Assembly: GCF_000725125.1 (NCBI RefSeq)
Contig: NZ_JFCB01000031.1
Coordinates: 1-64,000, forward strand
Reading direction: 5' to 3'
Origin: Streptomyces toyocaensis
GTDB taxonomy: Bacteria > Actinomycetota > Actinomycetes > Streptomycetales > Streptomycetaceae
DNA length: 64,000 bases
Part shown: piece after piece, positions 1 through 12,543 of the stretch
Layout: each line of letters starts with the position of its first letter
How positions within the stretch are numbered: the stretch's first letter is position 1
Translations under genes and position numbers: made by a program
Notes under the pieces: generated by a model
Database searches by the model: none
The model's input: the letters and a program-made list of their open reading frames with translations, nothing else
What the model was told of the DNA's origin: nothing

Positions 1-36
1 ACCCGAGTCGCGTCCCGCATCGGCCGACGACTGTGA
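1..36 (+). CDS. C-terminal tail of upstream gene (probably trehalose synthase), partial
   Basis: A frame open from base 1 ends in TGA at 34-36, leaving only eleven codons. The next gene is maltokinase, and in Streptomyces the maltokinase gene usually follows treS in the glgE-treS-mak-glgB operon, so treS is the likely identity. The eleven residues are too few to recognise by themselves, so this call is inference from gene order. Confidence 0.35.
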   Translation, partial: TRVASRIGRRL

Positions 37-64
37 GCGTGTGCCGGCGAGAGGAGGCGTCACC

Positions 65-1423
65 ATGACGAAGACCGCATTCCTGCGCCCGCGAAGCGCG
101 CCCGCCGGGCCCATGGAGTCGCTCACCGGGCTGCTGCGCGAGTGGCTGCCGCTGCAGCGCTGGTTCGCCGGAAAGGACCGGCCCGTCACCGATCTCGGTG
201 TGCTGTCGATGACGGAGCTGTTGCCGGGCTGTCTGCACGTACTGGTGCACGCCGCTCACGGCGGTGTGCCCGCCCCCGGGGGCACCACCCCCGCCGGTGA
301 CTGCTACCAGCTCCTGCTCGGTGTGCGGGAGCACCCCTCGCCCCGGCTCGGCAAGGCGCTCATCGGCAGGGTCCTCGACGGGCGGCTGGCCGGGCTGACG
401 GTCTACGACGCCCTCCACGATCCGCGCGCCGCCCAACTGCTCCTGGAGCGGCTGCGCCGCCCCGGCACGGCGGGGCCCCTGCGCTTCGAGTGCGACGCGT
501 CCCAGCAGGTGCCCGCCGGACTGGTGCCGCGCCTGGTGACCGCCGAGCAGTCCAACTCCTCGCTGGTGTACGGCGACGAGTACATCCTGAAGCTGTTCCG
601 GCGCATCCAGCCAGGGGTCAACCCGGATCTGGAGGTGCCGGGGGCGCTGGCCCGCCAGGGCTGCCACCGGGTCCCCGCCCCGGTGGCCTGGCTGCGCACC
701 ACGCACCCGTTCAAGGCGACGCTCGGTGTGCTCCAGCCGTACCTGCGCAACGCCTCGGACGGCTGGACGCTGGCCCTCGACGCGCTCGCCTCCGGTGACG
801 ACTTCACCGCGCAGGCGCACGCCCTCGGCCGGGCCACGGCGGACGTTCATCTGGCGCTGGCCTCCGCGTTCCCCGTCGGCACACCCGGGGAGAACGGGCG
901 GACGGCGGCGGCGATGACCGAGCGGCTGACCGCGGCGGCGCACGCCGTGCCCGCGCTCCAGCCGTTCGTGCCGGGGCTGCGGGCCGCCTTCGCCGCGCTG
1001 ACCACCTGCGACGCCGGGCCGCCCGCCCAGCGCATCCACGGCGACCTGCACCTGGGGCAGGTGCTGCGGGCGGGGCGCGAGTGGTTCGTCATCGACTTCG
1101 AGGGCGAGCCGTCCCGGCCGCTCTCCGAACGGCGCAGCGCCCACTCCCCCGTGCGGGACATCGCCGGGATGCTGCGCTCCTTCGACTACGCCGCCCGGCA
1201 GCGCCGCCCCTGGCGCCCGGAGTGGGCGCGTCGCTGCCGTGAGGCCTACTGCGCGGGCTACGCCGCCCGCGCCGGCTGGGACCCGCGCAAGAAGCACGGC
1301 CTGCTCCGCGCCTACGAGACGGACCGTGCCGTGTACGAGGTGCTGTACGAGGCCCGGCACCGACCCGACTGGCTGCCCGTACCCATGGCGGCGATCGAGC
1401 GCCTCGCCGTGAGAGGAGACTGA
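65..1423 (+). CDS. mak: Maltokinase (Mak/Pep2), GlgE pathway
   Basis: 452 aa. Phosphorylates maltose with ATP to maltose 1-phosphate, the substrate GlgE uses to extend alpha-glucan; cytosolic. An N-terminal cap (LLREWLPLQRWFAGKDRP) is typical of the family, and the aminoglycoside-phosphotransferase-like core shows the catalytic loop HGDLHLGQVL and the metal-binding IDFEGEP further on. An upstream in-frame start at 41 exists, but GAGAGGAGG lies just before ATG 65, which also gives the usual family length. Only 4 bases separate it from the branching-enzyme gene, so the two are co-transcribed and probably translationally coupled. Order and length match the Streptomyces pep2-glgB pair. Confidence 0.9.
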   Translation: MTKTAFLRPRSAPAGPMESLTGLLREWLPLQRWFAGKDRPVTDLGVLSMTELLPGCLHVLVHAAHGGVPAPGGTTPAGDCYQLLLGVREHPSPRLGKALIGRVLDGRLAGLTVYDALHDPRAAQLLLERLRRPGTAGPLRFECDASQQVPAGLVPRLVTAEQSNSSLVYGDEYILKLFRRIQPGVNPDLEVPGALARQGCHRVPAPVAWLRTTHPFKATLGVLQPYLRNASDGWTLALDALASGDDFTAQAHALGRATADVHLALASAFPVGTPGENGRTAAAMTERLTAAAHAVPALQPFVPGLRAAFAALTTCDAGPPAQRIHGDLHLGQVLRAGREWFVIDFEGEPSRPLSERRSAHSPVRDIAGMLRSFDYAARQRRPWRPEWARRCREAYCAGYAARAGWDPRKKHGLLRAYETDRAVYEVLYEARHRPDWLPVPMAAIERLAVRGD

Positions 1424-1427
1424 AGCC

Positions 1428-3656
1428 GTGGCCCTGCACGACACCCCGCTTCCCGAATCGGCCGGGCCCGCCCCGTCCGCCGCCCCCGCGGCCCCGGGGG
1501 CCGCACCCGCCCTCGACCCGTCCGACCGGGGACGCCTGCTGGCGGGTGCCCACCACGATCCGCACGCGCTGCTCGGTGCCCATCCGGTGCCCGGCGGGAT
1601 CGCCTTCCGGGCGCTGCGCCCCTTCGCGCGTGAGGTGAGCGTGGTCGTCGCGGGCGAGCGCAGCCCGCTCGTGTCGGAGGGCGACGGCCTCTTCTCCGCG
1701 GTGCTGCCGCTGGACGCGATCCCGGCGTACACCCTGGCGGTGGCCTACGAGGGCGACGAGCCGGTGGAGACGCACGACCCGTACCGGTTCCTGCCCGCGC
1801 TCGGCGAGCTCGACCTGCACCTGATCGGCGAGGGCCGGCACGAGGAGCTGTGGACGGCACTCGGCGCGCACCCCATGACCCACCAGGGCGTCACCGGCAC
1901 CCGCTTCACGGTGTGGGCTCCCAACGCCCTGGGGGTCCGGCTCGCCGCCGACTTCACCCACTGGGACGGCACCGCGTTCCCGATGCGCTCGCTGGGCTCG
2001 TCCGGGGTGTGGGAGCTGTTCCTGCCGGGCGTCGGCGAGGGCACCCGCTACAAGTTCGAGATCCATTCGCGCCACGGCCACCGGTTCCTCAAGGCCGACC
2101 CGATGGCGCGGCGCACGGAGGCGCCGCCGAACACGGCGTCCGTCGTGACGGCCTCGCACTACGAGTGGGGCGACGCCGAGTGGTTCGCACGGCGGGCCGA
2201 AACGCCCGTGCACGAAGCCCCGTTCTCGGTGTACGAGGTGCACCTGCCGTCCTGGCGACCTGGGCTGACGTACCGTCAGCTGGCCGAGCAGCTCCCCGCG
2301 TACGTCAAGGACCTCGGCTTCACGCACGTGGAGCTCATGCCGGTCGCCGAGCACCCCTACGGGCCGTCGTGGGGCTACCAGGTCACCGGCTTCTACGCGC
2401 CCACGGCCCGCCTCGGGAGCCCGGACGACTTCCGGTACCTGGTCGACGCCCTGCACCGGGCCGGCATCGGCGTGATCATGGACTGGGTGCCCGCCCATTT
2501 CCCCAAGGACGACTGGGCGCTGGCCCGGTTCGACGGGGAACCGCTGTACGAGCCCGGGGACTCCCGGCGCGCGGAGCACCCCGACTGGGGGACGTACACC
2601 TTCGACTTCGCCCGCACCGAGGTGCGCAACTTCCTGGTCGCGAACGCCGTGTACTGGTGCCAGGAGTTCCACATCGACGGACTGCGGGTGGACGCGGTGG
2701 CCTCCATGCTCTACCTGGACTACTCGCGCGAGGACGGCGGGTGGGAGCCCAACGCGTACGGCGGCCGGGAGGACCTCGCGGCGATGGCGTTCCTGCAGGA
2801 GATGAACGCGACCGTCTACCGGCGCTGCCCCGGCGTGGTGACCATCGCCGAGGAGTCCACGGCGTGGGGCGGGGTGACCCGGCCGACCGACACCGGCGGG
2901 CTCGGATTCGGCCTGAAGTGGAACATGGGCTGGATGCACGACTCGCTGGAGTACGTCTCCCACGAGCCGGTGCACCGCAAGTACCACCACCACGAGATGA
3001 CGTTCGCGATGGTGTACGCCTACAGCGAGAACTACGTGCTGCCCATCTCGCACGACGAGGTGGTGCACGGCAAGCAGGCGCTGGTGTCGAAGATGCCCGG
3101 CGACTGGTGGCAGCGGCGCGCCAACCTCCGCGCCTACCTCGCGTTCATGTGGGCCCACCCGGGCAAGCAACTGCTTTTCATGGGGCAGGAGTTCGCCCAG
3201 GGCGCCGAGTGGTCGGAGAAGCAGGGCCCGGAGTGGTGGCTGCTCGACGACGGGTACCACTCCGCGGGCGACCACCGCGGGGTGCGGGACCTGGTCCGCG
3301 ATCTCAACGCCCGCTACCGGGAGACGCCGGCACTGTGGCAGCGCGACACCGACCCGTCGGGCTTCCGGTGGGTCGCGGTGGACGCGGCGGACGACAACGT
3401 CTTCGCGTTCCTGCGCCACGACGCGGAGGGCCGGCCGCTGCTCGCGGTGTCGAACTTCTCCCCCGTGGTCCGGCACGGCTACGAGCTCGCCACCGGTGAC
3501 GACGTGATCGCCTGGCGGGAGGTCCTCAACACCGACGCCGCCCGCTACGGCGGCGGAGGTGTCACCCAGCCCGGCCCGGTCAAGCCCGAGGACGGCCGCC
3601 TGCGGCTCACCCTCCCGCCGCTCGCGACGGTGTGGCTGGCACCGGTCCCTCTCTGA
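1428..3656 (+). CDS. glgB: 1,4-alpha-glucan branching enzyme GlgB
   Basis: 742 aa. Cuts alpha-1,4-glucan and re-attaches the piece through an alpha-1,6 bond, giving branched glycogen. N-terminal regions with the CBM48-type fold (about residues 30-230) precede a GH13 barrel. Visible GH13 signatures are VELMPVAEHPYGPSWGYQ, DWVPAHFP, GLRVDAVASMLY with the nucleophile D422, IAEESTAW with the acid/base Glu at 475-476, and ISHDEVVHGK. The start is GTG 1428 behind GAGAGGAGACTGAAGCC. It is last in the maltose-1-phosphate operon and is followed by a strong hairpin at 3680. Full length for the family. Confidence 0.95.
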   Translation: MALHDTPLPESAGPAPSAAPAAPGAAPALDPSDRGRLLAGAHHDPHALLGAHPVPGGIAFRALRPFAREVSVVVAGERSPLVSEGDGLFSAVLPLDAIPAYTLAVAYEGDEPVETHDPYRFLPALGELDLHLIGEGRHEELWTALGAHPMTHQGVTGTRFTVWAPNALGVRLAADFTHWDGTAFPMRSLGSSGVWELFLPGVGEGTRYKFEIHSRHGHRFLKADPMARRTEAPPNTASVVTASHYEWGDAEWFARRAETPVHEAPFSVYEVHLPSWRPGLTYRQLAEQLPAYVKDLGFTHVELMPVAEHPYGPSWGYQVTGFYAPTARLGSPDDFRYLVDALHRAGIGVIMDWVPAHFPKDDWALARFDGEPLYEPGDSRRAEHPDWGTYTFDFARTEVRNFLVANAVYWCQEFHIDGLRVDAVASMLYLDYSREDGGWEPNAYGGREDLAAMAFLQEMNATVYRRCPGVVTIAEESTAWGGVTRPTDTGGLGFGLKWNMGWMHDSLEYVSHEPVHRKYHHHEMTFAMVYAYSENYVLPISHDEVVHGKQALVSKMPGDWWQRRANLRAYLAFMWAHPGKQLLFMGQEFAQGAEWSEKQGPEWWLLDDGYHSAGDHRGVRDLVRDLNARYRETPALWQRDTDPSGFRWVAVDAADDNVFAFLRHDAEGRPLLAVSNFSPVVRHGYELATGDDVIAWREVLNTDAARYGGGGVTQPGPVKPEDGRLRLTLPPLATVWLAPVPL

Positions 3657-3679
3657 GGCGCGGCGACGGCGCCAGGTGT

Positions 3680-3704
3680 CCGGATGCCCGGGCGGGGCAT
3701 CCGG
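3680..3704 (+). terminator. Hairpin terminator after glgB
   Basis: A perfect 10-bp stem (CCGGATGCCC / GGGCATCCGG) with a 5-base loop lies 24 bases after the glgB stop. There is no U-tract, which is common for streptomycete terminators. Confidence 0.6.
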
Positions 3705-3765
3705 GACCGTACGGCCGAGGGCCACTCGGCGTCGTCGCGGCAGGTCACAGAAGGGCGAACATCAG

Positions 3766-4854
3766 GTGCGCACCGTGGGAGTGGAGGAGGAGCTCCTCCT
3801 GGTCGATCCGGAGACAGGCGAACCGCGGGCGATGTCCGCGGCGGTGCTCGCCCGCGCCGAGCGGGACGACGCGGAGCAGGACGTCTTCGAGAAGGAACTG
3901 CACGAGCAGATGCTGGAGTTCGCCACGCATCCGCAGTCGTCCATGGAGAGCCTGCGCGCGGAGATCGTCCGCTGCCGCAAGGAGGCCGCCGGTCACGCCG
4001 GGGAGATCGGCTGCACCGTCGCCGCGCTCGCCACGTCGCCGCTGCCGGTGAGCCCGTCCATCGGTGTCAACCACCGCTACCAGTGGATGGAGGAGCAGTT
4101 CGGCATAGCGACCCGGGAGCAGCTCGTCATGGGCTGCCACGTCCATGTGTCCGTGGAGTCCGACGAGGAGGGTGTCGCGGTCGTGGACCGGCTGCGTCCC
4201 TGGCTGCCGGTGCTGGCGGCACTCAGCGCGAACTCGCCGTTCTGGCAGGGCAAGGAGACGGGCTACAACAGCTACCGCAGCCGGGTCTGGCAGCGCTGGC
4301 CGTCCGCCGGCCCGACGGAGCTCTTCGGCTCGCCCGAGCGCTACCACCGTCAGGTCGCCGACATGGTGGCCACCGGCGTCATCCTCGACGAGGGCATGGT
4401 CTACTTCGACGCACGGCTCTCCCAGCGGTATCCGACGGTGGAGATCCGGGTCTCCGACGTCTGTCTGCACGCGGAGACGGCGGGGCTGATCGCCACGCTC
4501 GCCCGCGGACTGGTGGAGACCGCGGCGCGCGAGTGGCGGGCGGGCAGGGAGCCGCTGGACCCCGGGGTCAGTCTGCTCCGGCTCGCCGCCTGGCAGGCGG
4601 CGCGCTCGGGTCTGGCCGGCGAACTGCTCCACCCGGAGACCATGCGGCGCATGCCCGCCGAGGCGGTGCTGCGCACGCTCCTGGACCACACCGCCGAGGC
4701 CCTGGAGGACCACGGCGACCTGGAGCGCGCACGCGAGGGCTGCGCCCGGCTGCTGCGCGACGGCAACGGCGCCCAGGTGCAGCGCGACCTGATGCGGCGC
4801 ACGGGCAGCCTGAGGGACGTCGTCACGGAGTGCGTGCGGCACACCCAGGCGTGA
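3766..4854 (+). CDS. GCS2-family carboxylate-amine ligase (YbdK-like)
   Basis: 362 aa. It begins with the family's characteristic RTVGVEEELLLVD and has MGCHVHVSV, NSPFWQGKETGYNSYRSRVW and YPTVEIRVSDVC, all features of the glutamate-cysteine ligase family 2 (YbdK). These enzymes form amide bonds between a carboxylate and an amine using ATP; the physiological substrate here is not evident. I chose GTG 3766 because conserved family sequence starts two residues later; a longer in-frame extension from 3559 would run through the glgB end and its terminator. Monocistronic, convergent with the DUF6480 gene. Confidence 0.82.
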   Translation: MRTVGVEEELLLVDPETGEPRAMSAAVLARAERDDAEQDVFEKELHEQMLEFATHPQSSMESLRAEIVRCRKEAAGHAGEIGCTVAALATSPLPVSPSIGVNHRYQWMEEQFGIATREQLVMGCHVHVSVESDEEGVAVVDRLRPWLPVLAALSANSPFWQGKETGYNSYRSRVWQRWPSAGPTELFGSPERYHRQVADMVATGVILDEGMVYFDARLSQRYPTVEIRVSDVCLHAETAGLIATLARGLVETAAREWRAGREPLDPGVSLLRLAAWQAARSGLAGELLHPETMRRMPAEAVLRTLLDHTAEALEDHGDLERAREGCARLLRDGNGAQVQRDLMRRTGSLRDVVTECVRHTQA

Positions 4855-4869
4855 GGGACGGGGGCGGGG

Positions 4870-5103
4870 TCAGAGGATGAGGATCAGGGCGTAGACCAGG
4901 AAGAACGCCGCGATCAGGATCACCAGGACGAGGATCGCGGCGAGGGGTCCCTTGGCCCAGCCCTTGGTCGGGTTGTGCGTCTCGAGCGGACCGGCCTCGG
5001 GCATGCTGCTCTCCGCGGGCGGGGTCTCGCCCGGGGGGACGCCGCCGCCCGGTTCGAGGCCGGTGCTGCGTTCCGGTTCGGGATCTGGGTTGACGTAGCT
5101 CAT
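4870..5103 (-). CDS. DUF6480-family small membrane protein
   Basis: 77 aa. The N-terminal half is rich in Pro, Glu and Gly (NPDPEPERSTGLEPGGG, PPGETPPAE), followed by NPTKGWAKGP and one C-terminal membrane helix of about 20 hydrophobic residues ending at the C-terminus. This layout matches the actinobacterial DUF6480 family, of unknown function. Start ATG 5103 matches the usual N-terminus (MSYVNPDPEPE); a slightly longer form from an upstream ATG cannot be excluded. Convergent with the GCS2 gene, 15 bases apart. Confidence 0.75.
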   Translation of the reverse strand: MSYVNPDPEPERSTGLEPGGGVPPGETPPAESSMPEAGPLETHNPTKGWAKGPLAAILVLVILIAAFFLVYALILIL

Positions 5104-5256
5104 GGGGTCCGGGTCCCCCGAAACGGCCGAGGTCATCAGTGCGGACACACTTGTCGCGATCCCGGCGCGGGGGCGGTCCTGCTGGACTACATTCAGGCAC
5201 CGCCGATGACCGTCCTCACCGGCCGCGTCACACCCCGTACCTGTCAGGAGCAGTGC

Positions 5257-7161
5257 ATGCGCGACCTCGCTCTCGCTCCCCCGTCCGCCTCGCCCCTGGC
5301 CGGCGGTCTCGCCGACAGCCTCTTCGCGACGGCGGACGAGAACCCGACCCTGCCGATGCTCGCCCACCGCGCCGGTCCGCAGTCCTCCGTGTGGGAGGAG
5401 ATCACCGCCGTTGAGTTCCGCGACGAGGTGGTCGGCCTGGCCAAGGGACTGATCGCGTCCGGGATCTCCCTGGGCGCGAGGGTGGCGATCATGGCGCGCA
5501 CCCGTCACGAGTGGACCCTCCTGTGCCACGCCCTGTGGACGGTCGGCGCCGAGGTCGTCCCGATCTATCCGACCTCGTCCCGCGAGCAGGTGGAGTGGAT
5601 CCTCCGGGACTCGGGCTGTGTCGCCGTGCTGGTCGAGGACGAGCAGAGCGTGATGACCGTCGGGTCGGTGTGTGCCGCGCTGCCGCGTCTGCGGCACGTG
5701 TGGCAGCTCGACTCGGGCGCGCTGGACCAGCTCGCCGCGCGCGGCGAGTTCATCCCCCTCGCCACGGTCGACTCGATGCGCCGGATCGTGCTGCCGGACT
5801 CCACGGCCGTGATCGCCTACACCTCCGGTACCTCGGGCCGTGCCATGGGCTGTGCCCTGAGCCACCGCGGGCTGGCCTACGTCTGCGACACCCTGCTGGA
5901 GGGATGGGGCCACACCGCGGCGCCGGCCGGGGAGCAGGGTGCCGTACTGGCCTTTCTGCCGTTCTCGCACGTCTACGGCTTGATGATCCAGAGCCTGTGC
6001 GTCCGCGGGGGCCTGCTGATGGGGCACGAACCCGATCTCAGCGGGGAGTCGCTGTCCTCCGCCCTGCGCACCTTCCGGCCCACCTATCTGTACGCGGTGC
6101 CGTCCCTGCTGGAGAAGATCTACAAGAACTTCCTGCGCGCGGCACATCAGCACGGGCGCGGCGCGCTGTTCGAGCGGGCCGCAGACACGGCCCGGGACTT
6201 CGCCGCCGCGGTGGAGCGGCAGCGGCTGGGGCAGGGCTCCGGGCCGGGCTTCGACCTGCGGCTGCAGCACGCCCTGTACGAGCGCACCGTCTACCGCAAG
6301 CTGCGCGCGGCGCTCGGCGGCAGGGTGCGGCGGGGCACCTCCGGCGGCTCACCGCTCAACCGCGACCTCTCCCTCTTCTACGAGGGCATCGGCGTCTACG
6401 TCCATGACGGCTACGGCCTCACCGAGACCAGCGGCGGGGTGACGATGCAGCCGTTCGGGCGGGAGAGGTCCGGCACCGTCGGCCAGGCGCTGCCGGGCAC
6501 CGGGATCCGGGTGGCCGAGGACGGGGAGATCCTGGTGCGCGGGCCCTCGGTCTTCCAGGGCTACGTGGGCGACGGGGCCGCCACCCGGGCCGCGCTGCGC
6601 GACGGCTGGCTGGCCACGGGAGATCTGGGGCGGCTGGACTCCGAGGACTACCTCACGATCACCGGCCGCAAGAAGGACATCATCGTCACGAGCAGCGGCA
6701 AGAGCGTGGCTCCTGCTGCCCTGGAGCAGCGGCTGCGGATGCATCCGCTGGTCCATCAGGCGGTCGTCGTGGGCGACAACCGGCCGTGTGTGGGGGCCCT
6801 GATCACGCTGGACCCGGATTTCCTGGCGGACTGGCGGGCGGCGCTGTCCCTGCCGGGTGACGCGCCCGCCCGGGAGGCGCGTGAGGAGAACGCGCTGCGT
6901 GAGGAGATCGCGCGGGCGGTCGCGGCGGCCAACAGCAGCGTGTCGCGCTCGGAGTCGATCCGGGTGTTCCGGGTGCTGCCCGAGCCGTTCGACGTGACGA
7001 ACGGCCTCATGACTCCCTCGATGAAGCTGCGCCGGGACGAGATCGTGCGGCGCTACGCGCTGGAGATCGACGCGATGTACCAGTCGCGCACCCGTCCGGG
7101 GCGGTCCCCGGCCCCGGACGACGCCTCGGGCTGGGACGACTCCGACAACGTGTTCCGCTGA
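5257..7161 (+). CDS. AMP-dependent synthetase, long-chain fatty-acid-CoA ligase
   Basis: 634 aa. Activates a carboxylic acid with ATP to the adenylate and transfers it to CoA; the family points to long-chain fatty acids. ANL-superfamily motifs are in order: the P-loop-like AYTSGTSGRAMGCALSH, the A5 motif GYGLTETSGGV, TGDLGRLD, and the hinge GRKKDIIVTSSGKSVAP with the C-terminal lysine region MTPSMKLRRDEI. Motif spacing and total length resemble bacterial FadD15-type enzymes. The start is ATG 5257 behind AGGAG with 6-base spacing. It is the first gene on the + strand after the DUF6480 gene. Confidence 0.85.
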   Translation: MRDLALAPPSASPLAGGLADSLFATADENPTLPMLAHRAGPQSSVWEEITAVEFRDEVVGLAKGLIASGISLGARVAIMARTRHEWTLLCHALWTVGAEVVPIYPTSSREQVEWILRDSGCVAVLVEDEQSVMTVGSVCAALPRLRHVWQLDSGALDQLAARGEFIPLATVDSMRRIVLPDSTAVIAYTSGTSGRAMGCALSHRGLAYVCDTLLEGWGHTAAPAGEQGAVLAFLPFSHVYGLMIQSLCVRGGLLMGHEPDLSGESLSSALRTFRPTYLYAVPSLLEKIYKNFLRAAHQHGRGALFERAADTARDFAAAVERQRLGQGSGPGFDLRLQHALYERTVYRKLRAALGGRVRRGTSGGSPLNRDLSLFYEGIGVYVHDGYGLTETSGGVTMQPFGRERSGTVGQALPGTGIRVAEDGEILVRGPSVFQGYVGDGAATRAALRDGWLATGDLGRLDSEDYLTITGRKKDIIVTSSGKSVAPAALEQRLRMHPLVHQAVVVGDNRPCVGALITLDPDFLADWRAALSLPGDAPAREAREENALREEIARAVAAANSSVSRSESIRVFRVLPEPFDVTNGLMTPSMKLRRDEIVRRYALEIDAMYQSRTRPGRSPAPDDASGWDDSDNVFR

Positions 7162-7300
7162 ACGCCCGGGACGTCTTCGGTGCGTCAGGGGTTTGTCACC
7201 CACCGCTCCCGGGCATGCGGGCGCGTAGGCTCCCCCGTCACGGGAACCCGCAGATCGGAGGACGCACAGGACGCGAACGACCGCCCCGCTGTGCGGGGGC

Positions 7301-7747
7301 ATGGAAGGCGAGATGGCAGCCGAGCGGCATGGGGACAGGACACTGGCCGGCGAGGAGATCAGGAGCCGCACCGCCAGCTTCCCGGGGGAGCTGCACGACG
7401 TGACGGACGCACGCATGGTCGCGGAGGAGTTCCTCTTCGACCTGGCCCGCGTGTCGGCGCCGTCGGCTCCTGAGCACTGGGACGACATCCTCCTGGTGGT
7501 CACGGAACTGGCCGCCAACGCGGTCCAGTACGCTCCGGGCCCCTTCGAGCTGCGTCTGCGCAGGACGTTCGACGGGGTGCACGTCGTGATGCACGACACC
7601 AGCACCGCCGAGCCGGCCCCGCGGCCCTTCCATCCGAACAGCGGGGGCGGCGGGATCGGCTGGCACCTGATCCACACGCTGTGCGATCAGGTCAGTGTCG
7701 TCAGGGGCGACCATGGCAAGGACATCCACGTCTTCCTGCCCTGGTGA
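7301..7747 (+). CDS. RsbW-like ATP-binding regulatory protein (HATPase_c_2)
   Basis: 148 aa. A small GHKL ATPase of the RsbW/SpoIIAB type: the N box ILLVVTELAANAVQYA and a glycine-rich G box SGGGGIGWHLIHTLCDQ are present. In the family such proteins phosphorylate STAS anti-anti-sigma factors or bind sigma factors; which partner applies here is unknown. A second in-frame Met lies four codons in. No sigma gene is adjacent, but the partner-switching cluster starts about 0.8 kb downstream. Streptomyces carry dozens of such orphan RsbW-like genes. Confidence 0.8.
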   Translation: MEGEMAAERHGDRTLAGEEIRSRTASFPGELHDVTDARMVAEEFLFDLARVSAPSAPEHWDDILLVVTELAANAVQYAPGPFELRLRRTFDGVHVVMHDTSTAEPAPRPFHPNSGGGGIGWHLIHTLCDQVSVVRGDHGKDIHVFLPW

Positions 7748-7773
7748 GCACGCCCTCCCGGACCGCGGGACCG

Positions 7774-7791
7774 GCCGCCGCACCCGGCGGC
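7774..7791. terminator. Short hairpin between convergent genes
   Basis: GCCGCCG / CGGCGGC with a 4-base loop lies between the stops of the RsbW-like and PRC-barrel genes. It has no U-tract and is GC-only, so it may be chance in this composition. Confidence 0.35.
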
Positions 7792-7796
7792 GGGCC

Positions 7797-8168
7797 TCAG
7801 CTCGCGGGCTCCTCCCGGGCCGGCAGCCTGTGATAGTAGTCACCGACCGCGGTGAGGTAGTCCGGGTCCATGGTCTCGCTGTCCGTCTGGAACCGGGGCG
7901 CCGCCTTCACCTCGGCCCGGCTGCACGACACCGTCACCCGCCGCTCCCCCGGGTGCACCCCTGTGACGAGGCCGACCGGGACCAGGACGCTGCGACCGAA
8001 CACCCACACACCGGTGTCGACGACGAGGTGCCGCATCCCATGGTGGTCGGCCTGCCGGTCCACGTGGCCGATGGTGCCGTCGCTCGCGACGACGGTGAAG
8101 TCCGTCAGGTCCTGCTCCGGAACGCCGCTCAGGCCCGGCGCGTACGTCCAGATGCTGTCGATGGGCAC
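7797..8168 (-). CDS. PRC-barrel domain protein
   Basis: 123 aa. The N-terminal 80 residues read as a PRC-barrel: DLTDFTVVASDGTIGHVD, then a conserved stretch HLVVDTGVWVFGRSVLVPVGLV. PRC-barrels bind RNA or proteins in RimM and photosynthetic H subunits; in Streptomyces many small versions are stress-associated and uncharacterised. Start GTG 8168 is supported by GGGGAGG nine bases upstream. It is transcribed divergently from the hybrid-kinase gene, and the 336-base gap between them holds two minus-strand SigB-type promoter candidates. Confidence 0.75.
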   Translation of the reverse strand: MPIDSIWTYAPGLSGVPEQDLTDFTVVASDGTIGHVDRQADHHGMRHLVVDTGVWVFGRSVLVPVGLVTGVHPGERRVTVSCSRAEVKAAPRFQTDSETMDPDYLTAVGDYYHRLPAREEPAS

Positions 8169-8236
8169 TACTCGATGCCTCCCCGGTGGATGTCTGTCGT
8201 GCCGGCGGGCGGCGACGCCCGCCTTCACAGCAGCCA

Positions 8237-8261
8237 ATACCCCTCCGGGGCCCGTGCATTC
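8237..8261 (-). promoter_or_regulatory. Candidate SigB-type promoter for the PRC-barrel gene (proximal)
   Basis: On the minus strand GAAT-N15-GGGTAT fits the published S. coelicolor SigB consensus GNNT-N14-16-GGGTAC/T. The -10 lies about 70 bases upstream of the GTG start at 8168. Confidence 0.45.
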
Positions 8262-8328
8262 GGACGGTACGGGCCGGATGACGGGGGCGGTCGCGCCGCT
8301 CGTCCCGGCCTCCGCAAAATGCGGCCGA

Positions 8329-8353
8329 GTACCCTTCATAAGGGAAGACATGC
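8329..8353 (-). promoter_or_regulatory. Candidate SigB-type promoter for the PRC-barrel gene (distal)
   Basis: GCAT-N15-GGGTAC on the minus strand. The same -35 and -10 words, with 14-15 base spacing, occur upstream of the STAS gene, the SsgA-like gene and the 53.9-kb sigma gene, which is more than composition should give. Confidence 0.6.
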
Positions 8354-8504
8354 ACGTCCGCCGCGGATTTCCCGCACCGTTCCCGGGGTCGCCCCCGCGC
8401 TTTGTTCCCAACCGGTCGTTTGGGTTAGCCTGCGGCGTATTTCTCATCGCGCACATCCGTGAACTGCGGAAACGCGCACTGACTCTGCCGGAACGAGGGT
8501 GCGC

Positions 8505-12500
<3,996 letters not shown>

Positions 12501-12543
12501 GCCCCGACGCAGGGCCCCGCAGCCACCGAGGAGCGTGCGCGCC

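Noticed and set aside
1089..3725. 878-codon open frame on the minus strand, antisense to glgB
   Set aside because: The protein is rich in Arg, Val, His and Gly without domain motifs, and it is the mirror image of a clear GlgB frame. Long antisense frames are normal in DNA of this composition.
8418..8440. GTTT-N13-GCGTAT as a SigB-type promoter for the hybrid kinase
   Set aside because: Spacer is one base short of the 14-16 rule and the -10 departs from GGGTAT; too weak to list.
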